A DNA stretch of 6,001 nt from positions 1-6,001 of the forward strand of contig JAFPAK010000323.1 of assembly GCA_017390825.1 (NCBI GenBank), read 5' to 3'. Made by a program: the position numbers and the translations under genes. Every line of letters starts with the position of its first letter. The first letter of the stretch is position 1. The notes below the pieces were generated by a model. That model was given only the letters and a program-made list of their open reading frames with translations, searched no databases and was not told the origin of the DNA. Shown in pieces: positions 1 to 5,543 of this stretch. Source of the stretch: Clostridia bacterium. GTDB taxonomy: Bacteria > Bacillota_A > Clostridia > Oscillospirales > Acutalibacteraceae.

Positions 1-7
1 CAACATT

Positions 8-57
8 CCTCCATTTTCGTTAAATAACATTATGACAGAAAAATGCCAAAATATCAA
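8..57 (-). promoter_or_regulatory. Leftward promoter and ribosome binding site of a divergent gene that starts off the left edge
   Basis: Read on the minus strand, TTGATA (57-52) is followed by a 17-bp spacer and CATAAT (34-29). This is a near-consensus sigma-A -35/-10 pair. About 20 bases further on is a strong Shine-Dalgarno core, GGAGG (12-8). Transcription would begin near position 22. The start codon should lie at or just beyond the left edge: the ATG at 6-4 is too close to the GGAGG, while the TTG at 3-1 or a codon outside the window is possible. The gene itself cannot be identified. The combination of both boxes at ideal spacing with a well-placed Shine-Dalgarno makes the call good without any coding sequence. 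Confidence 0.6.
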
Positions 58-95
58 CTGTTTTTTATAATTTTATAATTTTATTTATTTTATAT

Positions 96-124
96 TTGTA
101 ATTTTCAAGAAAATATAGTATAAT
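96..124 (+). promoter_or_regulatory. Sigma-A-type promoter of the DUF951-prfA-sua5-coaE operon
   Basis: A perfect -10 box TATAAT (119-124) lies exactly 17 bp downstream of TTGTAA (96-101), which matches the TTGACA consensus at four of six positions. The upstream stretch 61-95 is almost pure A/T with repeated TTTTATAA runs, as expected of an UP element. Transcription would start near 131, leaving a leader of about 23 nt before the TTG start at 154. There is no room for a riboswitch or attenuator. It is the only convincing rightward promoter I see, so it probably serves at least the first five genes. Confidence 0.7.
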
Positions 125-153
125 ACACTTGAATATTTGCGAGGTGATTTTCT

Positions 154-342
154 TTGGATATAAAAGTCGGCGATATTTTGCAGATGAAAAAGCCGCATCC
201 ATGCGGCAGCAAAGAGTTTTTGGTGCTGCGTATCGGAATGGATTTTAAGATCAGATGCAGCGGCTGTTCGCACGAAGTTATGCTGCCTCGTTCCAAATGT
301 GAGAAGAACATTAAAAAAATTATCAGCGATCAAGGAGAATAA
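154..342 (+). CDS. DUF951 family protein (YyzM-like), 62 aa
   Basis: This small, probably cytoplasmic protein belongs to the DUF951 family, which is widespread in Firmicutes and has no firmly established function. The family signature is clear: an N-terminal VGD (5-7), the invariant KKPHPCG block (12-18), an R-G-D/F stretch (26-31), a CxxC pair (C35, C38) and the VMLPRSK block (42-48). The cysteines C17, C35 and C38, with H15, suggest a small zinc-binding or SH3-like fold, but that is inference. The start is the TTG at 154, with GAGGTG at 141-146 seven bases upstream; no in-frame ATG upstream fits the family N-terminus. The length (62 aa) is normal for the family. It is the first gene after the operon promoter, and its stop codon is followed almost at once by the prfA start, so it is probably co-translated with prfA. 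Confidence 0.9.
   Translation: MDIKVGDILQMKKPHPCGSKEFLVLRIGMDFKIRCSGCSHEVMLPRSKCEKNIKKIISDQGE
332..337 (+). promoter_or_regulatory. Ribosome binding site of prfA (bears on the start choice)
   Basis: AAGGAG lies inside the last codons of the DUF951 gene. It is 5 nt from the TTG at 343, which directly follows the upstream TAA, and 11 nt from the ATG at 349. Both spacings are usable. Homology to other RF1 N-termini, which begin Met-hydrophobic-(D/E)-x-L, favours the ATG. Confidence 0.6.
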
Positions 343-348
343 TTGTCT

Positions 349-1425
349 ATGTTTGAAAATCTCAAAGATGTTGAGGCTAGATATGAAGAAATTCAAATTA
401 AATTAGCTGACCCTGCAACATTCTCTGATAATGAGCTTTTCAAAAAGCTTATGAAAGAAAACAAGCAGCTTACACCTATAGTGGAAAAATACCGTGAATA
501 CTGTGCTGCAGTAACTGCAGAGGCTGACGGAAAGGAAATGCTGAATGACAGCAGTATAGATGCTGATTTTAAGGCAATGCTTCAGGAAGAAATTGAGGAT
601 GCAAAGAACAGAGCTGCTGACTGTGCAGAGGAATTAAAGGTTTTACTCCTTCCCCGTGATCCAAACGATGATAAGAATGTTATTGTTGAAATAAGAGGCG
701 GTGCAGGCGGAGAAGAGGCTGCGCTCTTTGCAGGCGATCTCGTTCGAATGTACACTATGTATGCTGAACGCAAGAATTGGAAATTTGAAATACTTTCCGC
801 AAGCGAAACAGAGCTTGGTGGATACAAGGAAATCAGCTTTATGATCGAGGGCGACGGCGCATATTCACGCCTTAAATTTGAAAGCGGAGGTCACCGTGTT
901 CAGCGTGTTCCCGAAACTGAATCACAAGGAAGAATTCACACCTCTGCAGTAACTGTCGCCGTGCTTGCGGAGGCAGAGGATGTTGAAGTTGATATCAATC
1001 CTGCTGACTTGCAGATTGACACATACCGTTCAAGCGGCGCAGGTGGACAGCATGTAAATAAAACCGAATCCGCTATCCGAATCACACATATACCAACCGG
1101 CACTATTGTTGAATGTCAGGATGAGCGCTCACAACACAAGAACAAGGAAAAAGCAATGAAGATCCTCCGTTCGCGCATATATGATAATATGATGAGGGCT
1201 CAGCAACAGGAAATTGCTGATACAAGAAAATCTCTTGTAGGATCGGGTGACCGGTCTGATCGTGTCAGAACCTATAACTTTCCGCAAAGTCGTGTTTCCG
1301 ATCACAGAATCGGTCTTACTATTTATAAGCTGGAGCAATTCCTCAACGGTGATATGGACGAGGTAATTGACGCTCTTATTACTGCCGACCGTGCAGAAAA
1401 ACTTAAAATGAGTGATGATGAATAA
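349..1425 (+). CDS. prfA: Peptide chain release factor 1 (RF1)
   Basis: RF1 recognises UAA and UAG in the ribosomal A site and triggers hydrolysis of peptidyl-tRNA. The protein has 358 aa from the ATG, close to the usual 355-360. An N-terminal helical domain (about 1-95) precedes the PCRF region. The stop-codon-reading tripeptide of RF1 type, PxT, is present as P188-E189-T190 within a strongly conserved [10 protein letters not shown] context. The catalytic GGQ loop (G232-G233-Q234) sits in [14 protein letters not shown]2 would carry SPF at the tripeptide position, so RF1 is secure. Gln234 is the residue normally methylated by PrmC; prmC is not in this window. The TTG at 343 is an alternative start adding two residues. 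The stop codon TAA directly abuts the ATG of the Sua5 gene, which points to translational coupling. Confidence 0.97.
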   Translation: MFENLKDVEARYEEIQIKLADPATFSDNELFKKLMKENKQLTPIVEKYREYCAAVTAEADGKEMLNDSSIDADFKAMLQEEIEDAKNRAADCAEELKVLLLPRDPNDDKNVIVEIRGGAGGEEAALFAGDLVRMYTMYAERKNWKFEILSASETELGGYKEISFMIEGDGAYSRLKFESGGHRVQRVPETESQGRIHTSAVTVAVLAEAEDVEVDINPADLQIDTYRSSGAGGQHVNKTESAIRITHIPTGTIVECQDERSQHKNKEKAMKILRSRIYDNMMRAQQQEIADTRKSLVGSGDRSDRVRTYNFPQSRVSDHRIGLTIYKLEQFLNGDMDEVIDALITADRAEKLKMSDDE

Positions 1426-2445
1426 ATGAATACACTTTTACTGTCAAGCTGTGATGAAGATATAGAAAAGGCTGCCGAAATTATCAAAAACGGCGGTCTT
1501 GTCGCTATGCCGACTGAAACGGTATACGGACTTGGAGCTGATGCTTTCAACGAAGCTGCGGTAAAAGAGATTTTTGTTGCCAAAGGCCGGGCACAAGATA
1601 ATCCACTCATTGTGCATATTTCACGCTTGGATGAATTGAAACCACTGGTTAAAGATATTCCGCATTCTGCATTAAGACTTGCTCTGAAATTCTGGCCTGG
1701 TCCGCTTACTTTGATTTTAAAAAAGAGCGACCTTATCCCAAATTCAGTTACCTGCGGAATGGATACGGTTGCTGTCCGTATGCCGGCGCATCCGATCGCA
1801 AAGCGTCTTATAGCTAAGTCCGGATGTCCGATTGCCGCTCCAAGTGCAAACATTTCAGGTGGGGTATCCCCTGTAAGTGCAGAGCATTGTATCAAGGATC
1901 TCAACGGCAGAATAGATGCTGTTATTGACGGCGGAAAATGTAAGGTGGGACTTGAATCTACCATCGTTCTTACAACGAGCGACAGACCTCGGTTGCTTCG
2001 CCCGGGACTTATTACAAAAGAACAGATAGAAAGTTGTTTGAACTGCAAGATAGATGTCGATGATGCTATTTTAAATCCGCTGAAGGATGGTGAAAAGCCA
2101 CTATCTCCGGGTATGAAATACAAGCACTACTCCCCTGATGCTAAAGTAATAATTATTGACGCTATGCCAAATGTGTATCAGTGTTATGTAAACCAACACA
2201 AAGATACCGGTGTTTATGCACTATGTTTTAAAGAGGATAAAGAAAAATTGCGTGTGCCATATATCTGCTACGGCGATGAAAATGATGATGCCACTCAGGC
2301 GGCAGGTCTTTTTGATGCAATGCGGAAGCTTGATGAATTAGGAGCAAAAACAGTATATGCAAGAATGCCGAAACCCGATGGCGTAGGTCTTGCAGTGTTA
2401 AACAGATTATTAAGAGCAGCAGGCTTTGAGGTGATAAAACCGTGA
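1426..2445 (+). CDS. L-threonylcarbamoyladenylate synthase, long Sua5/YwlC form
   Basis: The enzyme makes threonylcarbamoyl-AMP from threonine, bicarbonate and ATP, the first step of the t6A modification at position 37 of ANN-decoding tRNAs; the TsaD/TsaB/TsaE group then transfers the moiety. The YrdC-like catalytic domain spans about residues 8-200. It holds the conserved PTETVYGLGA block and the KxR...SxN signature (K53, R55, S140, N142). The linker (SPGM at 227-230, followed by KYKHYSP) and a C-terminal Sua5 domain (about 237-336) distinguish it from the shorter TsaC type; 339 aa is normal for the long form. The ATG follows the prfA stop with no gap and has only a weak Shine-Dalgarno upstream, so translation may depend on ribosomes terminating on prfA. 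The end overlaps coaE by 4 bases. In many Firmicutes the same enzyme is encoded close to prfA. Confidence 0.95.
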   Translation: MNTLLLSSCDEDIEKAAEIIKNGGLVAMPTETVYGLGADAFNEAAVKEIFVAKGRAQDNPLIVHISRLDELKPLVKDIPHSALRLALKFWPGPLTLILKKSDLIPNSVTCGMDTVAVRMPAHPIAKRLIAKSGCPIAAPSANISGGVSPVSAEHCIKDLNGRIDAVIDGGKCKVGLESTIVLTTSDRPRLLRPGLITKEQIESCLNCKIDVDDAILNPLKDGEKPLSPGMKYKHYSPDAKVIIIDAMPNVYQCYVNQHKDTGVYALCFKEDKEKLRVPYICYGDENDDATQAAGLFDAMRKLDELGAKTVYARMPKPDGVGLAVLNRLLRAAGFEVIKP

Positions 2446-3047
2446 AAATTATTGGACTTACCGGGCCGAGCGGAGCAGGAAAATCGTATGTAGCAAGCGT
2501 CTTCTCGGCGAACGGCGCCGCTTGTATAAATGCAGATACTGCAGCAAGAAAAGCAGTAGTTAAAGGTTCAGGATGTCTTGAATTATTAAGAAAGAGCTTT
2601 GGTGATGATATACTTATGCCTGACGGAAACCTACACCGTGCAGCACTTGCAAAAAAAGCTTTTTCATCAAAGAAAAACACAGAACTGCTCAACCGCATTA
2701 CTCACCCGTTTATTGTTGATATCATACTTAAGGAGCTTACCTATCACAGAAACAACGGCGCAGATATTGCCGTAATAGATGCACCTCAGTTATTTGAGGC
2801 AGATCTTGGTGTTGTGTGTGATATTACTATCGGTGTGCTTGCTGATAAAGATATAAGAATAAATCGAATAATAAAGCGTGACGGCATTGATCAAAATGCC
2901 GCCAAGCTTCGCATTGCAGCTTCATTCAGCGATGACTATTTTAAGGAAAACTGTGATATAATTATATATAATAACGGCAATGTCGAAGAGCTTGAGGCAG
3001 CTGCTGAAAAAGTTATTCAAAGGATTGAGAGCAATATTGAAAATTAA
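2442..3047 (+). CDS. coaE: Dephospho-CoA kinase
   Basis: CoaE phosphorylates the 3'-hydroxyl of the dephospho-CoA ribose, the last step of coenzyme A synthesis, in the cytoplasm. The 201-aa length is typical. The P-loop GPSGAGKS (8-15) follows the usual IIGLTG strand. Further family features are the helix after the conserved Asp (D32), the HP pair (H88-P89), the DAPQLFE segment that matches the family's PLLFE, and the KRDG block with R146. Two positions differ from common family sequence: the usual DAD reads N30-A31-D32, and the usual RxxxQ motif reads RIAAS (157-161). The start is GTG, overlapping the sua5 stop as GTGA, with GAGGTGAT at 2428-2435 correctly placed upstream. The 3' end overlaps the transglycosylase gene. 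The fold and motifs make the assignment firm despite the substitutions. Confidence 0.93.
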   Translation: MKIIGLTGPSGAGKSYVASVFSANGAACINADTAARKAVVKGSGCLELLRKSFGDDILMPDGNLHRAALAKKAFSSKKNTELLNRITHPFIVDIILKELTYHRNNGADIAVIDAPQLFEADLGVVCDITIGVLADKDIRINRIIKRDGIDQNAAKLRIAASFSDDYFKENCDIIIYNNGNVEELEAAAEKVIQRIESNIEN

Positions 3048-3591
3048 CAAAAGCCTTGTGTGTTTTGTGCTGATTATAATTTCTGTTTTTGCCTGTGGCT
3101 TCAGTTTGAATTTTATTCAAAAGAATTTTATATACAAAACCGATTATGATGAATATGTTGATAAGTATTCTGCTGAATACAATGTCGATAAGGCACTTAT
3201 CTATTCGGTGATTAAATGTGAAAGCTCATATGATAAGGATGCCCTTTCCGATGTTGGTGCCATCGGACTTATGCAGATAACCCCTGAAACCTTTGATTGG
3301 ATGCTTTCGAAAACCGGTGAAAAATATACACACGATGATCTCTATATACCTGAAGTAAATATTAAATATGGTACTTATCTTTTAAGTCTTCATATCAAAG
3401 AATTTTCTGACATGAAAACTGCTTTATGTGCATATCATGCAGGCAGAGGCATTGTCAACGAATGGCTAAATGACCAGAATTATTCAACTGATGGTCAAAC
3501 TTTAATCAATATTCCGTATAAAACGACCGCTTCTTATGCAGAAAGAGTTATAAAAACGGTTGATAAGTACAAAAATATATACGGATTTTAA
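3037..3591 (+). CDS. Membrane-attached lytic transglycosylase, SLT domain (YjbJ-like)
   Basis: This is a peptidoglycan-cleaving enzyme of the Slt/GEWL fold that would act outside the membrane, breaking MurNAc-GlcNAc linkages with 1,6-anhydro product formation. A short positive N-terminus is followed by a hydrophobic segment (about 7-24). The SLT domain fills residues 45 to the end: the catalytic Glu lies in the ES motif (E62-S63), then GLMQI (77-81), then a third motif reading AYHAG (132-136), where most relatives have AYNAG. The sequence V-F-A-C at 17-20 resembles a weak lipobox, so a lipoprotein is possible instead of a signal anchor. The start is uncertain. The TTG at 3037 gives 184 aa, close to YjbJ, with AAAGGA at 3019-3024 as a distant Shine-Dalgarno. 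The TTG at 3025 or ATG at 2980 would lengthen the protein by 4 or 19 residues, the latter without a ribosome binding site. Adjacency to coaE is common in clostridia. Confidence 0.88.
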   Translation: MKINKSLVCFVLIIISVFACGFSLNFIQKNFIYKTDYDEYVDKYSAEYNVDKALIYSVIKCESSYDKDALSDVGAIGLMQITPETFDWMLSKTGEKYTHDDLYIPEVNIKYGTYLLSLHIKEFSDMKTALCAYHAGRGIVNEWLNDQNYSTDGQTLINIPYKTTASYAERVIKTVDKYKNIYGF

Positions 3592-3600
3592 TATTAAACT

Positions 3601-3609
3601 AAGGAAGGA
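3601..3609 (+). promoter_or_regulatory. Ribosome binding site of the M18 aminopeptidase gene (decides the start)
   Basis: The purine run AAGGAAGGA lies 10 nt upstream of the ATG at 3620. It selects that start over the in-frame TTG at 3560, which would add 20 residues inside the upstream gene and has no ribosome binding site of its own. Confidence 0.75.
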
Positions 3610-3619
3610 ATATTATATT

Positions 3620-5017
3620 ATGAGCGAAAAAACAAAGTCAGAGCAGCTTAAAGAAAAGCTGTTCAAGAACACAAAAAACGGTTACTGCAATACCGACAAG
3701 GCAGATGTTGAAAAAGCATATTCTTTTAGTGAAGGATATGTTGATTTCATCAACTATGCAAAGACCGAAAGACTTTTTTGTGAAAAGTCGATAAAAGTTG
3801 CTGTTGAGAACGGTTTTACCGAGTATGTTCCCGGTAAAAAGTACAACTCCGGCGATAAGGTTTATGTAAACCAGCGCAATAAGGCTGTTATACTCTGCGT
3901 ATTCGGTAAAAAATCATTAAAAGAAGGTGTACGCATTGCAGCTGCCCATATTGATTCACCCAGGATCGATCTTAAAGCAAATCCCGTTTATCAGGCAGAG
4001 GATATGTGCTATTTCAAAACACATTATTACGGCGGTATAAGAAAATATCAATGGACCGCTATCCCGCTTTGTCTTTATGGTGTTGTGATGCTTGCTGACG
4101 GAACAAAGGTCGAAGTTGCGGTTGGCAGGGATGAAAAAGATCCGAAATTTGTAATTACCGATCTTCTTCCCCATCTTGCACAGGAGCAGTCAAAGCGTCC
4201 GCTTTCCGAAGGAATCAAAGGTGAAGAGCTAAACATTCTTATCGGCTCACGCCCGTTTGAAGATAATGACGAGGCAGAAAGTGTGAAACTCAACATTCTA
4301 AATATTCTATTCGAAAAATATGGCATCGTAGAGGCTGATTTCCAATCCGCAGAGCTTGAGCTTGTACCTGCTTTTGATGCTTGCGACATTGGCTTTGACC
4401 GTTCTTTGGTCGGCGGATACGGTCATGATGACCGCGTTTGTGCTTATCCTGCTCTGATGGCTGCACTTACAGCAACAGAGCCTGACTATACCTCTATCAG
4501 CGTGCTTACTGATAAGGAAGAAACAGGATCTGACGGTAATACCGGTCTCAGAAGCGCTTATCTCAAGAACTTTGTATATGATATCGCTACTACAGAAGGT
4601 CTAAACGGTTATGAAGTACTCCGTCATTCAATGTGCCTTTCAGCTGATGTTAATGCTGGATACGATCCCACCTTCCCTGATGTTTTTGAACGCAATAACT
4701 GTGCCTTTATCAATAAAGGTGTTGTAATCACGAAATATACCGGCGCAAGAGGTAAAGGTGACACATCCGATGCATCTGCAGAATATGTCGGATTTATAAG
4801 AAAAATGCTTGTTGACAACAACATTGTATGGCAGACCGGTGAGCTTGGCAAGGTAGATTGCGGAGGCGGCGGTACTGTTGCCAAATACATCGCAAATATG
4901 GATGTAGATACAGTCGACCTCGGCGTGCCTGTGCTTTCGATGCACTCCCCATTTGAGGTCATTTCAAAGCTTGATCTTTATATGGCATACAAAGCCTTCT
5001 GTGCATTTTTTAAATAA
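3620..5017 (+). CDS. M18 family metallo-aminopeptidase (aspartyl aminopeptidase family)
   Basis: This is a dizinc exopeptidase of the M18 family (MH clan), which removes N-terminal residues from peptides in the cytoplasm. Family members usually assemble as large tetrahedral dodecamers. The protein has 465 aa, normal for M18. All expected metal and catalytic residues can be seen: H110 in AHIDSPR, D270 in GHDDR, the E300-E301 pair in DKEETGS, D343 in SADVN, and H442 in SMHS near the C-terminus. The substrate cannot be read from the sequence; 'aspartyl' is a family label, and bacterial members may prefer other residues. No signal peptide is present. It lies 28 nt after the transglycosylase stop and has its own strong ribosome binding site, so it can be read through from the operon, although it need not be functionally tied to it. 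The bases after its stop contain a long hairpin. Confidence 0.95.
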   Translation: MSEKTKSEQLKEKLFKNTKNGYCNTDKADVEKAYSFSEGYVDFINYAKTERLFCEKSIKVAVENGFTEYVPGKKYNSGDKVYVNQRNKAVILCVFGKKSLKEGVRIAAAHIDSPRIDLKANPVYQAEDMCYFKTHYYGGIRKYQWTAIPLCLYGVVMLADGTKVEVAVGRDEKDPKFVITDLLPHLAQEQSKRPLSEGIKGEELNILIGSRPFEDNDEAESVKLNILNILFEKYGIVEADFQSAELELVPAFDACDIGFDRSLVGGYGHDDRVCAYPALMAALTATEPDYTSISVLTDKEETGSDGNTGLRSAYLKNFVYDIATTEGLNGYEVLRHSMCLSADVNAGYDPTFPDVFERNNCAFINKGVVITKYTGARGKGDTSDASAEYVGFIRKMLVDNNIVWQTGELGKVDCGGGGTVAKYIANMDVDTVDLGVPVLSMHSPFEVISKLDLYMAYKAFCAFFK

Positions 5018-5026
5018 TTAATAATC

Positions 5027-5073
5027 TCCGTCCTTTAAGCATATATTTTATCAAAGTATGTTCAAAGGACGGA
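5027..5073 (+). promoter_or_regulatory. Long RNA hairpin containing the ribosome binding site of the DUF4830 gene
   Basis: A perfect 10-base inverted repeat, TCCGTCCTTT (5027-5036) and AAAGGACGGA (5064-5073), encloses 27 nt. After one A/C mismatch the pairing continues with 5038-5044 against 5056-5062 (two G-U pairs included), then two more A-U pairs, leaving a small AU-rich loop. The right arm contains AAAGGA (5064-5069), the evident Shine-Dalgarno of the gene starting at 5079, so folding would hide it. Only a short T stretch follows (TTTATAT), which argues against an efficient intrinsic terminator, although partial termination after the aminopeptidase gene remains possible. No known riboswitch class is recognised. 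Confidence 0.55.
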
Positions 5074-5078
5074 TTTAT

Positions 5079-5531
5079 ATGATCAATTTTACTGCAAAAC
5101 TGACAAAACAAAGAATAGCTGCAATAGTCTTTGCTATTGCTATACCATTATTATTTCTGGCTAGTGTAACTGCTGTAAAAAGCGATACTGTAACCTATTC
5201 TGACGGATCAACTAAAGATGCAAGAGTGAAATTCATATCCTCTTTCGGTTGGAAGGGCGATTTTGAAAACGAAACTTCAAAAAATACAACTATCCCTTCT
5301 GAATTCAACGATGTTTACACAAGCTACAACGAGATACAAAAAATCTGCGGCTATGATCTTGAGCAATACAAGGGTAAGACTGTTACATTATACAGTGTTC
5401 CTATCACAAACTACGACAGCAGTGACGAAGTTTTTGCATCAATACTTGTATATGAAGATAAGATCATAGGCGGTGATATCCACTCAACTGCGCTTGACGG
5501 CTTTATGCACTCATTCAACAAACAACAATAG
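5079..5531 (+). CDS. Membrane-anchored DUF4830 domain protein of unknown function
   Basis: This is a 150-aa protein with a short basic N-terminus, one hydrophobic segment (about 13-33) that is a signal anchor or signal peptide, and an extracytoplasmic domain (about 46-146). From memory of the family, the domain matches DUF4830: a start pattern of VKFISSFGW (50-58), a TIP...F..VY..YN.IQ..CGYDL.QYKGK middle, and a C-terminal IGGDIHS...DGFMH block ending near residue 144. The function of DUF4830 is not known, and no catalytic motif is visible. There is no lipobox. The start is the ATG at 5079, with AAAGGA nine bases upstream; an in-frame ATG at 5058 would place the start inside the hairpin arm without a ribosome binding site. 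It sits 61 nt after the aminopeptidase gene and 12 nt before the pseudouridine synthase gene, suggesting cotranscription with the latter. Confidence 0.8.
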   Translation: MINFTAKLTKQRIAAIVFAIAIPLLFLASVTAVKSDTVTYSDGSTKDARVKFISSFGWKGDFENETSKNTTIPSEFNDVYTSYNEIQKICGYDLEQYKGKTVTLYSVPITNYDSSDEVFASILVYEDKIIGGDIHSTALDGFMHSFNKQQ

Positions 5532-5543
5532 GACGGCAAAACT

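Noticed and set aside
58..95. TTTTATAA-type repeats in the leader as a tandem repeat or origin element
   Set aside because: The units are short, irregular and purely A/T. They are better explained as an UP-element-like tract between two promoters, and no DnaA-box sequence is seen.
85..396. Minus-strand open frames across the operon leader and the DUF951 gene
   Set aside because: They cover the plus-strand promoter and a conserved small gene, and they have no convincing ribosome binding site or domain.
1323..2123. A 266-codon open frame on the minus strand opposite the prfA end and sua5
   Set aside because: It is serine-rich, has no recognisable domain and no ribosome binding site, and lies opposite two clearly conserved genes. 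It is a by-product of their codon use.
2228..2698. A 156-codon open frame on the minus strand opposite the sua5-coaE junction
   Set aside because: It lies opposite conserved coding sequence, has low-complexity composition and matches no family I recognise.
3560..3592. TTGATA at 3560-3565 as a possible -35 box for a promoter before the aminopeptidase gene
   Set aside because: At 16-18 bp spacing there is no acceptable -10 box; the TA-rich hexamers fall at about 10 or 21 bp.
3587..3598. Perfect 12-base palindrome TTTAATATTAAA after the transglycosylase stop
   Set aside because: It consists only of A and T in an AT-rich gap, is too weak as an RNA stem, and is likely by chance.
5034..5062. TTTAAG and TATGTT with 17-bp spacing as a promoter for the DUF4830 gene
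   Set aside because: Both boxes match consensus poorly, and the implied transcription start would fall inside the ribosome binding site.
5027..5078. The hairpin as a classical rho-independent terminator
   Set aside because: Neither strand has a run of T residues directly after the stem (TTTATAT on plus, GATTATTAATT on minus), so I kept it as a regulatory hairpin with termination only as an alternative.
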